From Bacteroidota bacterium (GTDB lineage: Bacteria; Bacteroidota; Bacteroidia; Flavobacteriales; Flavobacteriaceae), in assembly GCA_009937085.1 (NCBI GenBank), contig JAACDD010000168.1, positions 1-20,608 on the forward strand: DNA of 20,608 nucleotides, in the 5' to 3' direction. Position 1 is the first letter of the stretch, and each line of letters starts with the position of its first letter. The notes beneath the pieces are model-generated. The model searched no databases. It was not told the origin of the DNA and saw only the letters and a list, made by a program, of their open reading frames with translations. Positions 6,360 through 15,500 of the stretch are shown in pieces. The translations under genes were made by a program, and so were the position numbers.

Positions 6360-8876
6360 ATGAAAAATATAATTGTTGTTGGAAATGGAATGGTAGGCTA
6401 CAAGTTTTGTGAAAAGCTTGTTTCCTTGGACGCTGAAAAAAAATACAACTTAATTGTTTTCGGGGAAGAGCCTAGACCCGCTTATGACAGGGTGCATTTG
6501 AGTGAGTTTTTTGAAAATCAGGATGCAACAGCGCTAGAGCTAGCACCAAAATCTTGGTATGAAGAAAACGATATTTCGCTAATCACAAACGAATATGTTT
6601 CTGATATCAATAGATCGGAAAAAAGCATTACTACCAAATCCAAAAAAACCTATCAATACGACTATCTTGTTTTAGCTACAGGTTCTTCACCTTTTGTACC
6701 GCCAATAAAAGGGGTTGAAAAAGAAGGTGTTTTTGTTTACCGAACCATTGAGGATCTTGAAGATATGATGGCCTATGCAAAAAAAATAAACACGCGTAAA
6801 AATAATGGCAGAGCCGCAATTTTAGGTGGTGGATTACTTGGACTTGAAGCTGGAAAAGCTGTTTTGGACATGGGTCTTGAGCCACATGTTGTAGAATTTG
6901 CATCTAAATTAATGCCGCGTCAATTAGACGCAAGAAGCAGTAAAGTCTTACAATTGAAATTAGAATCCATGGGGATTCACATTCATTTAAGCAAGGCAAC
7001 AAACCAGATACTCGGAAATGGTGCTATAGTAGGCATGGAATTTGGAGAAGATGATGCCTTAGATGTTGATATGTTAATCATTTCGGCTGGAATTCGTCCA
7101 AGGGACGAACTAGGAAGGGTTTCAGGACTTAGCGTTGGAACACGAGGTGGAATACATGTAGACAACACGATGAAAACTTCTGATCCATCTATTTTTGCCA
7201 TAGGAGAGGTTGCCCTTTATAATCAAATGATTTACGGGTTAGTTGCACCAGGTTACGACATGGCTAATGTGGCTGCCAATCAAATTTTAGGTAATGCGGA
7301 CGTTGTCATGCCTGATTCAATTGACATGTCAACCAAATTAAAACTAATTGGTGTAGATGTAGCGAGCTTTGGCTCGCCCTATATGCCTGCGGATAAAGGC
7401 TTATCCATTGTCTTTGAAAACAAGACCAAATTTTCATATAAGAGAATTAATGTGTCTTTGGACGGAAAAAAACTTTTGGGCGGAATTCTTGTTGGTGATG
7501 CTGATGATTATAATATGCTGCATCAAATGTTTTTGAACGAAATGGCTCTACCTGAAAACCCAGAAGATTTAATTTTAGGAGCACGTGGCGAAAGCGGTGG
7601 TTTTGGAGATGTAATGGATCTTCCAGACGAAGCGCAAATTTGTTCTTGTGAAAATATTAGTAAGGGAGAAATCAGCAAAGTTATTTCTGATGGAGAAGCA
7701 ACCGATGTAGCTGGAGTCATGAGCTGTACCAAGGCAGGCACAGGATGCGGAGGCTGTAAACCTATGGTTGTTGATCTTACCAACGCTACGCTTAAGTCTT
7801 TAGGAATAACTGTCAAAGACGCTATATGCGAGCATTTTGACTTTAACAGACAAGACTTATATAAAATTATTCAGGTAAAAGGGCACAAAACCTTTAACGA
7901 AGTACTAGACAACCACGGAAATGGTGGGCATGGGTGCGAACTATGTAAGCCGCTTATTGCATCATTAATGGCAACTATAAATGCGGATACCGCTAATGAG
8001 GAATACGCAATTCAAGATTCCAACGATCGCTTTTTGGCGAACATCCAGCGAAACGGTTCATATTCTGTAGTCCCACGAGTTCCAGGCGGTGAAATCACGC
8101 CAGATAAACTTATTGCACTTGGTCAAATTGCAAAAAAATACAAATTATACACTAAAATTACTGGAGGGGTTCGTGTCGATTTATTTGGTGCTAGCCTTAG
8201 TCAACTTCCTTTGATTTGGAAAGATCTCATCAGTCACGGTTTTGAAAGCGGACATGCATATGGAAAATCGCTGAGAACCGTAAAAACTTGTGTAGGTTCA
8301 ACATGGTGTCGTTATGGCATGGATGAAAGTGTAAGTTTTGGTATTAAACTTGAAAACAGATATCGGGGTATACGTGCACCACACAAAATAAAAGGGGGTG
8401 TTTCTGGATGTATTCGCGAATGTGCAGAAGCAAGAGGTAAAGATTTTGGCCTAATTGCAGTAGAAGGTGGCTGGAATTTATATGTAGGTGGAAACGGTGG
8501 TGCCAACCCCAGACATGCAGAATTATTTGCAGAGCAAATCGACAACGACACGGTTATCAAATACCTAGATCGTTACCTCATGTTCTACATGCGAACAGCA
8601 AAACCGCTACAACGAACAGCAGCTTGGCAAGAAAGACTTGAAGGTGGTTTGGATTATTTGAAAGAAGTAATCATAGAAGACACTTTAGGAATAGCTGATG
8701 ATTTGGAAAAAGAAATGGAAGCGCTTGTAAATAAGTATGAATGCGAATGGACACAGGCTGTTAACAGCCCTGAAATGATGAAACGCTTCAACCATTTTGT
8801 TAACAGCAAGGAAGAAGATGATAATATGGTATTTGTTCCCATGAGAGAACAGAAAATGCCTAAATCTTGGAGTTAA
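6360..8876 (+). CDS. nirB: NADH-dependent nitrite reductase large subunit NirB
   Basis: 838 residues, close to E. coli NirB in length, reducing nitrite to ammonium with six electrons in the cytoplasm. Order of domains: FAD-binding Rossmann fold (VGNGMVGYKF, about 7-16) and NAD-binding fold (AILGGGLLGLEAG, about 153-165) within an NAD(P)H oxidoreductase module to about 390. A BFD-like [2Fe-2S] domain follows with C428, C430, C463 and C466, then a second BFD-like segment with C490, C526 and C529. Two nitrite/sulfite reductase ferredoxin-like halves surround the siroheme-[4Fe-4S] core, whose ligands are C-X5-C at 644/650 and C-X3-C at 684/688. All cofactor ligands are present, so it should be active. 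It is the first gene of a plus-strand operon, preceded by the 6307-6322 operator, and nirD follows after 15 bases. Confidence 0.95.
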   Translation: MKNIIVVGNGMVGYKFCEKLVSLDAEKKYNLIVFGEEPRPAYDRVHLSEFFENQDATALELAPKSWYEENDISLITNEYVSDINRSEKSITTKSKKTYQYDYLVLATGSSPFVPPIKGVEKEGVFVYRTIEDLEDMMAYAKKINTRKNNGRAAILGGGLLGLEAGKAVLDMGLEPHVVEFASKLMPRQLDARSSKVLQLKLESMGIHIHLSKATNQILGNGAIVGMEFGEDDALDVDMLIISAGIRPRDELGRVSGLSVGTRGGIHVDNTMKTSDPSIFAIGEVALYNQMIYGLVAPGYDMANVAANQILGNADVVMPDSIDMSTKLKLIGVDVASFGSPYMPADKGLSIVFENKTKFSYKRINVSLDGKKLLGGILVGDADDYNMLHQMFLNEMALPENPEDLILGARGESGGFGDVMDLPDEAQICSCENISKGEISKVISDGEATDVAGVMSCTKAGTGCGGCKPMVVDLTNATLKSLGITVKDAICEHFDFNRQDLYKIIQVKGHKTFNEVLDNHGNGGHGCELCKPLIASLMATINADTANEEYAIQDSNDRFLANIQRNGSYSVVPRVPGGEITPDKLIALGQIAKKYKLYTKITGGVRVDLFGASLSQLPLIWKDLISHGFESGHAYGKSLRTVKTCVGSTWCRYGMDESVSFGIKLENRYRGIRAPHKIKGGVSGCIRECAEARGKDFGLIAVEGGWNLYVGGNGGANPRHAELFAEQIDNDTVIKYLDRYLMFYMRTAKPLQRTAAWQERLEGGLDYLKEVIIEDTLGIADDLEKEMEALVNKYECEWTQAVNSPEMMKRFNHFVNSKEEDDNMVFVPMREQKMPKSWS

Positions 8877-8891
8877 TATAGAACGCAAAAA

Positions 8892-9269
8892 ATGGAAAGT
8901 ATCTTAGAAAAGTATGACGCTGTGGCGCTGGAAGATGTAACTATTTGGTTCAAAGCTGCAGCAAAAAGTGACTTCCCATCAGATGGAGGTGCTTGCGTAA
9001 AATATAAAGACAAACAAATTGCAGTATTTAATTTTACTCGTTTGAATAAGTGGTATGCATGTCAGAATGTGTGTCCGCATAAACTAGAGATGGTCTTAAG
9101 TAGAGGGATGATTGGAGATGAAAAAGGAACACCAAAAGTTGCTTGTCCAATGCACAAAAAAACATTTTCATTGGAAAGTGGTGAAAACTTGAATGGAGAT
9201 TTAGACGCAATAGCTACCTATCCCGTGAAAATTGAAGATGATTTTGTGTTTATAGGATTTTCAGATTAA
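8892..9269 (+). CDS. nirD: Nitrite reductase small subunit NirD (Rieske type)
   Basis: 125 residues with the Rieske-like fold of nitrite reductase small subunits. Both ligand boxes are intact: C61-P-H63 and C85-P-M-H88, so a Rieske [2Fe-2S] cluster is likely. This differs from E. coli NirD, which keeps the fold but not the cluster, and resembles Bacillus NasE. The start ATG at 8892 is 15 bases after nirB and gives the expected N-terminus. It should bind NirB in the cytoplasm and take part in electron flow to the siroheme. The gap to the next gene is 30 bases, suggesting one transcript. Confidence 0.93.
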   Translation: MESILEKYDAVALEDVTIWFKAAAKSDFPSDGGACVKYKDKQIAVFNFTRLNKWYACQNVCPHKLEMVLSRGMIGDEKGTPKVACPMHKKTFSLESGENLNGDLDAIATYPVKIEDDFVFIGFSD

Positions 9270-9299
9270 ATTTAGTGCAAACTAAATAATCTAATTATT

Positions 9300-9881
9300 T
9301 TGACAAAAAACCTAGACACCGCAATCGTCCTTATGGATGAACAAAATGCCAATGATCCCAACAAAACTATTTTTGAAGGGACTGTTTACCCGAAAGAATT
9401 ATTATATGCGCAACGAATGACACATCAGCTTCTAGCTATATATCCAAATGCCTCTGAGGAATTACAATTGGCTGTAAGAGCGCAACATATATGTCGCTGG
9501 AAAATTGATAGAAAGGAATATGCAATGAATCGTACTGGATATTTTCTTTGGCGAAATGATCTCAAAAAAATGCATTCAGCGCTGGCTGGTGAAATTCTAA
9601 AACAAGTGGGTTATGATTCCACTTTTATTGCGCGTGTATCCTTTTTAATACACAAAAAACAGCTTAAAAAAGATGAGGAAACGCAACAGCTTGAAGATGT
9701 TGTATGTTTGGTTTTTCTGAAATACTATTTTGATGAATTTATCGCCAAACACACGGACGAAAAGATTATTGACATTGTCAAAAAAACATGGGGGAAGATG
9801 TCTGTAAGAGGACAAGAAGCAGCGTTGCGCTTAAAGCTATCTAAACAAGGAAGTTCCTTGGTAAAAAAGGCATTAGTATAA
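9300..9881 (+). CDS. DUF4202 protein in the nitrite reductase operon
   Basis: 193 residues starting at TTG; the first internal ATG (9333) would remove the conserved N-terminus with LDTAIVLMDEQNANDPN, so TTG is preferred. The pattern matches the DUF4202 family as I remember it: RAQHICRWKI (60-69), MNRTGYFLWRNDLKKMHSALAGEIL (76-100), LIHKKQLKKD (116-125), TQQLEDVVCLVFL (128-140) and SVRGQEAALRLKL (168-180). It is all-helical in appearance. Repeated histidines and acids (H42, H63, H92, H118, E132, D133) suggest a metal site like that of HD-domain hydrolases; that is inference. No biochemical role is known to me. It sits 30 bases after nirD and 2 bases before the sensor kinase, pointing to a role linked to nitrate or nitrite use. 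Confidence 0.8.
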   Translation: MTKNLDTAIVLMDEQNANDPNKTIFEGTVYPKELLYAQRMTHQLLAIYPNASEELQLAVRAQHICRWKIDRKEYAMNRTGYFLWRNDLKKMHSALAGEILKQVGYDSTFIARVSFLIHKKQLKKDEETQQLEDVVCLVFLKYYFDEFIAKHTDEKIIDIVKKTWGKMSVRGQEAALRLKLSKQGSSLVKKALV

Positions 9882-9883
9882 AA

Positions 9884-11695
9884 ATGACAATTAATACAAC
9901 ACCACTAGACACGAGTACTTTTGACAAGCTCAAAAGACTGTACATTATAGCATTGAGTGCTATTGCAGTGTCTGTTGTTGTAAGTCAACTTATCATCAGA
10001 AAATATTTAAATGACCAACAAAGCGACTCTTCGGTAATAAACGTGGCAGGAAGACAACGAATGTTAAGTCAAAAACTTACAAAGCAAATATTATTTATCT
10101 CCCAAGAGAAAGACAGCGAAAAAATACGTGCTTTAAAGGGTCAACTTACAGAAACGCAAAAACTCTGGGAAGACTCACATATGGGGCTAAAAAATGGAAA
10201 TCTTACGCTTGGACTACCTGGAAATAACAGTAAAATAATTGATTCCATGTTTGCAGCTATTGAACCGTTTTACCAGTCCATTCAAAAAGCATCTAGGAAC
10301 ATACATATTATCCCACAAGATCAACTAGGTGAAACAATAGCTAAGAACGTTAGCATTGTTAAAAACAACGAACAAAAGTTTCTTGTGTTGATGGATACTA
10401 TTGTAAATCAATACGAAAAGGAAGCTAATGAAAAAGTATATGCATTGCGTAGACTTGAGTTTTTATTAATGATAATAACGCTGGCGCTGCTGTTTTTTGA
10501 GTTTATTTTTATCTTTTTCCCATCTGCAAAATTTGTAAAACGAATTATTTCTAGTTTAATTCAATCTAAAAACGAGGCGTTACAGTCAGCAAAAGATGCT
10601 GATATGCTTCGTGAGAAGAATGAAAATTCAGTTTTAAAAATCAGGAAGTTTAATGACTTGATGGACAAAACTCTTTTGTTTGCTAGAGTAGCACCCAATG
10701 GTACTGTTATAGATTTGGGTGATAAATTTTCCAAACGTTTTAAAATTTCTTCTTTTTCACAAGGGCAAAAGTTTTATGAGCTCATATCTATTCACAAAAA
10801 AGAACAAGACGAAATACAAAACATCTTAACAACTCACGATAAGTTTGGTTGGAACGGAGAAATTAAAGCCACTACAAAAAATAAAGAAGACGTTTGGCTA
10901 GACATGTACATTGTGCCTTTTTTTGAAAGCAAAGGAAAAACAGAACTTGTCGTTGTAGCATCTGATATTACCAAGCGAAAAAAGGCGAAATTAGAAATTG
11001 AAAAGCTTACTAACGATCGCTATTTAGAGAAAGTAAATCAACAAAAAATAATTACAAGTAAGATTATTGAAAATCAAGAGCGGGAACAAAAACGAATTGC
11101 CAAAGACATGCACGACGGCATTGGACAAATGCTTACAGGGTTAAAATTTAATTTAGAAAGTATTAACGCTAAAAACGTTGACAAAACAACTGAAAAAGTC
11201 GAATACCTTAAAGAACTCGCTAAAAATATTATTGTTGGAGTAAGAACAGCAACCTTTAATCTTGCACCGCCAGAACTAGGCGATTACGGCATTGCGCCAG
11301 CATTGGCAAAATTCACAACTCAAATCAATAAATACTACGACAAAAAAGTACAGTTTTACAACAAATCACAATTTAACAAAAGGTTAGATACATTGACTGA
11401 AGTAAATGTATACCGAGTTACACAAGAGGCCGTTAATAATGCATTAAAATATGCCGAATCTTCCCATATAATTGTCTCGCTTTCGCACAGCGAAAAGATG
11501 CTTAGCGTGGTTATCGATGACAACGGAGTTGGTTTTGATTCAAAAAACAGCAAAAGAAGTAAGGATAGTATTGGTGGACTAGGTTTGATGTTTATGAAAG
11601 AGCGCGTTAAATACATCAACGGGCGCATCTTTATCAATTCATCTGAAGGGAATGGAACACGCATCACCGTTAACATACCCATAGAAACTACGTAA
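9884..11695 (+). CDS. NarX-like nitrate/nitrite sensor histidine kinase with PAS domain
   Basis: 603-residue membrane sensor. Membrane helices lie at about 18-38 and 190-213 and enclose a periplasmic, mostly helical domain. Immediately after the first helix comes VINVAGRQRMLSQKL (51-65), the PilJ/NarX-type P-box pattern that in NarX and NarQ binds nitrate and nitrite. A linker helix leads to a PAS-like domain (about 255-365) ending in ASDITKRKKA. A HisKA_3 region follows with phospho-acceptor H410 in KDMHDGIGQM, and a HATPase domain with N-box VTQEAVNNALKYAE (512-525), DDNGVGFD (545-552) and GGLGLMFM (564-571). It is thus a complete NarX/DegS-class kinase. The start is 2 bases after the DUF4202 stop. 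Its partner is the LuxR-type regulator 42 bases downstream. The ligand is inferred from the motif and the operon, not shown. Confidence 0.88.
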   Translation: MTINTTPLDTSTFDKLKRLYIIALSAIAVSVVVSQLIIRKYLNDQQSDSSVINVAGRQRMLSQKLTKQILFISQEKDSEKIRALKGQLTETQKLWEDSHMGLKNGNLTLGLPGNNSKIIDSMFAAIEPFYQSIQKASRNIHIIPQDQLGETIAKNVSIVKNNEQKFLVLMDTIVNQYEKEANEKVYALRRLEFLLMIITLALLFFEFIFIFFPSAKFVKRIISSLIQSKNEALQSAKDADMLREKNENSVLKIRKFNDLMDKTLLFARVAPNGTVIDLGDKFSKRFKISSFSQGQKFYELISIHKKEQDEIQNILTTHDKFGWNGEIKATTKNKEDVWLDMYIVPFFESKGKTELVVVASDITKRKKAKLEIEKLTNDRYLEKVNQQKIITSKIIENQEREQKRIAKDMHDGIGQMLTGLKFNLESINAKNVDKTTEKVEYLKELAKNIIVGVRTATFNLAPPELGDYGIAPALAKFTTQINKYYDKKVQFYNKSQFNKRLDTLTEVNVYRVTQEAVNNALKYAESSHIIVSLSHSEKMLSVVIDDNGVGFDSKNSKRSKDSIGGLGLMFMKERVKYINGRIFINSSEGNGTRITVNIPIETT

Positions 11696-11704
11696 TGTTA
11701 CGTA
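11689..11704. repeat. Tandem TACGTA hexamers before the response-regulator gene
   Basis: TACGTA occurs at 11689-11694 and 11699-11704, ten bases apart, spanning the kinase stop codon and 34-49 bases before the response-regulator ATG. The same hexamer is part of the 5351-5400 inverted repeat and flanks the nirB operator. One helical-turn spacing would suit a dimeric regulator, but a six-base motif is expected by chance several times in a window of this composition. Confidence 0.3.
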
Positions 11705-11737
11705 AATTGCACTAACTTTAATTAAAAACATATAAAA

Positions 11738-12391
11738 ATGGATGTATTACTTATAGATGATCATGTCTTAGTAAGAGATGGAATCAAACTACTCCTAGAA
11801 GAAGAACATGACATCAATGTTATTGATGAAGGATCAAATGGAATTGAAGCCCTTCAAATTCTAGAGAAACAACAACCCGACGTACTTATAACGGATATTA
11901 AGATGCCGCACTTAAACGGTATAGAATTAGTTAAAGAAGTTCAAAAGCATTACAGTAACATAAAAACTATAATGCTGTCTATGCACGATTCTGAAGAATA
12001 TGTTTTAGAGGCAATTGAAGCTGGTGCAGATGGATATTTATTAAAAGGTTCTAGTAAATCTGAATTCTTAAAAGCATTACGAACTGTAGCGTCAAGTGGC
12101 AAATACTTTGCAGGTGATATTTCTGCTATCATAGTTAAGAATATGATGGGAGGTGATAAAAAAGAAATATCAAAAGACAAAATTCAGCAAAATGAATACA
12201 ATCTGACAAAGAGAGAAAAACAGATATTGGGCTTAATTTTATCTGGAAAAAGCAATAAAGAAGTTGCTGCAGAACTGGACGTTAGTAAAAGAACAGCAGA
12301 AGTACATCGATTTAATTTGATGAAAAAGCTCAGTGTTAAAAATCTAATGGAACTGTCAAATAAAGTTTCGGAATTGAACCTTGATTATTGA
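11738..12391 (+). CDS. NarL/LuxR-type response regulator
   Basis: 217 residues. The receiver domain (1-120) has the acidic pocket D7-D8, phospho-acceptor D53 in LITDIKMP, and conserved K103 in GYLLKGSSKSE. A linker follows to about 150, then a LuxR/NarL helix-turn-helix (155-210) with LTKREKQILGLILSGKSNKE and VSKRTAEVHRFNLMKKL. It should be phosphorylated by the kinase encoded just upstream and then bind DNA as a dimer. Its targets are not visible with certainty. The nasA promoter 153 bases downstream and the TACGTA-containing repeats upstream of nrtA are candidates. It is complete, with nothing odd in its key residues. Confidence 0.92.
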   Translation: MDVLLIDDHVLVRDGIKLLLEEEHDINVIDEGSNGIEALQILEKQQPDVLITDIKMPHLNGIELVKEVQKHYSNIKTIMLSMHDSEEYVLEAIEAGADGYLLKGSSKSEFLKALRTVASSGKYFAGDISAIIVKNMMGGDKKEISKDKIQQNEYNLTKREKQILGLILSGKSNKEVAAELDVSKRTAEVHRFNLMKKLSVKNLMELSNKVSELNLDY

Positions 12392-12496
12392 ATTATAAAT
12401 TCCAATTTAAAACGTATTAATTTTAATCGTTCGCTAAAATGAAGACCATATTTCATCAATCTGATAATTTTTGTTAGAATGTGCTTCTAGGTAAAT

Positions 12497-12520
12497 AAAT
12501 TAAGTATAAATACTTAATTT
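12497..12520 (+). promoter_or_regulatory. Extended perfect operator upstream of nasA, 10-bp arms
   Basis: The core is TAAGTA-TAAA-TACTTA at 12501-12516. Symmetry continues four bases on each side (AAAT before, ATTT after), giving 10-bp perfect arms around a 4-base centre. It lies in the 153-base gap between the response-regulator gene and nasA and is centred 36.5 bases before the TTG start (42.5 before the alternative GTG). It is the best copy of the island's shared dyad. The gap otherwise holds no coding frame and no convincing terminator. Confidence 0.65.
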
Positions 12521-12522
12521 TA
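12515..12522 (+). promoter_or_regulatory. Possible nasA -7 box overlapping the operator
   Basis: TAATTTTA matches TAnnTTTG except for the last base. As at nirB, its first two bases are the last two of the operator core, so the operator and the putative -7 box have the same register at both genes. Confidence 0.35.
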
Positions 12523-12544
12523 TAACATATAGTGAATTAAAAAT

Positions 12545-15500
12545 TTGAGTGTGCATAAGGACAAAATCAAAACAACGTGTTCGTATTGTGGTGTTGGCTG
12601 TGGTATCATAGTTAAAAAAGATCCAAACGGTTTGATAAGCGTTGAAGGCGACAAAGACCACCCTGTCAATAAAGGTATGCTTTGCTCAAAAGGAATGAAT
12701 CTCCACTATGTAGCAAACGACACAACGGACAGACTACTCTACCCCGAAATGCGTTGGAACAAATCATATCCACTTGAACAAGTAACATGGGATGACGCAC
12801 TAGAAAGAGCTGCAAGCGTATTTAAGTCAATTATCAATAAATACGGTCCAGATAGCGTTGGTTTTTATGTTTCTGGTCAATGCCTCACCGAAGAATACTA
12901 CATTGCGAATAAACTCACAAAAGGCTTTTTAGGGACGAATAATATTGATACCAACTCAAGGCTTTGCATGAGTTCGGCTGTTGTTGGATACAAAAACACT
13001 TTTGGAGAAGATTCTGTACCCATTTCATACGACGATATTGAATTGGCAGATTGTTTTTTAATTTCAGGGGCAAATCCAGCTTGGTGCCATCCAATTCTTT
13101 TTAGAAGAATAGAAGAACACAAGCGCAACAATCCAAATGTTACGATTATTGTTGTTGATCCTAGAAAAACAGATTCTGCAAATTTTGCTGATTTACATCT
13201 TCAAATCAATCCGGGAACAGACATTGTTTTAAACAATGCAATAGCAAAACGATTAATTGATAAGCGTAAAATTGATAAAAACTTTATTGCAAATCACACT
13301 GAAAATTTTGAAGCCTATAAACGTCATGTCCAAACGACGCCATTAATAAAAGCTGCAGAAATTTGCGGTATTACCGTTGATGAAATCAAAAAGGCAGCGG
13401 CATTAATAAGTAATGCTAATGGGTTTATTAGCATGTGGGCAATGGGATTAAACCAAAGCTCCATTGGAACATATAAAAATTATTCACTGCTTAATTTATC
13501 CTTGATAACAGGTCATATTGGTAAGCCGGGCGCTGGACCATTTTCATTAACAGGACAACCGAATGCTATGGGAGGCCGTGAAGTTGGTGGAATGGCTAAC
13601 TTATTGGCAGTGCATAAAAACCTGTTAAATGAAACGCACAGAGATGAAGTTGCCAAATTTTGGAATGTAGATCAAATTTCACCCAAACCTGGGTATACAG
13701 CTACAGAAATGTTTGATGCCCTTGAAAGTGGGAAAATGAAAGCTGTTTGGATTATATGCACCAACCCTATGGTGAGTATGCCAAACGCCCACAGAATTGA
13801 AAAGGCTTTGAAAAATGCAAAATTTGTTATTGTTCAAGACATCTCTGAAAAGTCTGATACCTTGGCGTATGCTGATTTGGTACTACCTGCTGCTGCATGG
13901 GCAGAAAAAGAAGGCACAATGACCAATTCTGAAAGGCGAATTTCGTATTTAACTAAAGTTATTGAAGCTCCAGGAGAGGCGAAACCAGATGTAGAAATCC
14001 TTTGTGAGTTTGCAAAGAAAATGGGCTTTCATGGATTCGATTATAATTCAACTAGCGAGATATATCAAGAATATTCTCTAATGACAAAAGGCACTAATAT
14101 TGATGTTTCACATTTGAATTATGACAGATTAAAACAAGAAGGTACTTTTCAGTGGCCAGTAGCATCACACAATAGCAAAGGAACGCCTAGGCTCTTCGAA
14201 GATCGTATATTCTATACGCCTTCACAAAAAGCTATGTTTAATGTGCCAAAGTACACCAATAATGTATCCGATGCGCCAAACACTGAATACCCTTTGGTTC
14301 TAACGACAGGAAGAATTCGAGATCAGTGGCATACAATGACAAAAACAGGAAAAGTTTCTCGACTAAAAACCCATTACAACAGCCCCGTATTAGAAATAAA
14401 TAAAGCAGATGCATTGCTGAATAACATCAAAAATGAGGATGTTGTAGAAGTCAAAAGCAAGAACGGTTTGGTTAGGGTTAGAGCAAAAATCACGGACAAC
14501 GTAAAGTTCAATGTCGTGTTTTTACCGATGCATTGGGGCAAACAATTAAATAGCGACTTAAATAGGGCTAACAACTTAACAAATACGGTCGTAGACCCTT
14601 TTTCTAAAGAACCTGATTTTAAATATACTCGAGTTTCTGTTTCCAAATACAAAAAACCAAAAGAGAAAATTGTAGTTGTTGGAGCTGGTGCTGCAGCATT
14701 CAGATTTGTACAAAATTACAGGCACCACAACGAAGCAGATAGCATTAGTGTGTTCTCTAAAGAAGCCAATGTATTTTACAACCGTGTTTTATTGCCTGAA
14801 TATGTCACGGATAAGCTTTCCTGGAAAAAGCTGAAAAAAATAAAAGAACAAGAACTAGAGAAGCTGAAAGTAGATTTATACAATGGTATTTTTATTGTTG
14901 CTATTGACAGCGTTGCAAAAATCGCTACTGACAACCTAGGGAATACACATAGTTATGACAAACTCATTTTGGCCACAGGAAGTCGAGCGATTATTCCAAA
15001 TGATGTACAGCTAGACTTACCTGGTCGCTTTACGTTAAGAAGTAAATCAGATGCAGATAAGTTTAAAGCTTATTTAGACGATACAGGAATGCCTGCACAG
15101 GAACAACACGTTACCATAGTTGGCGGTGGTTTGTTAGGCTTGGAGTTAGCTGCAGCCCTTAAAGAAGAAAATTTAAACATAACACTTATACAAAGAGGCT
15201 CTAGATTGATGGAACGCCAACTCGACCAGCTTTCAAGTAAACTCTTGGCACGACATGTTGAAAAGTTAGGTGTTCAGATATTCTTTTCGAATGAAGTTAG
15301 TACCGTCTTTGACAGCGATGATGCTAAAGAATTGGAAATCACCTTAAAAAGTGGCAAATCATTTACCTCAAACGCCATAGTCTATGCTATAGGAACGCGT
15401 CCAAATATTGAATTGGCCAAGACCGCCGGAATTACTTGTGGAAGAGGTGTGGTTGTAAATCAAAATTTGCAATCTTCAGATCCCGCTATTTTTGCAATAG

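Noticed and set aside
7523..7816. 97-residue minus-strand frame inside nirB
   Set aside because: It is a shadow of the conserved BFD region of nirB.
11356..11682. 108-residue minus-strand frame inside the sensor kinase
   Set aside because: It is a shadow of the HATPase domain, with Leu/Ser-rich composition typical of an antisense frame.
5171..11704. TACGTA hexamer as a regulon motif in its own right
   Set aside because: Seven copies in non-coding or boundary sequence are suggestive, but a hexamer of this composition is expected several times in 20 kb and I could not count every coding copy. Only the longer dyads are reported.
12412..12431. TTAAAA...TTTTAA symmetry after the response-regulator gene as a terminator
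   Set aside because: The arms are only A and T, and there is no GC-rich stem followed by a T-tract, so it is best explained by base composition.
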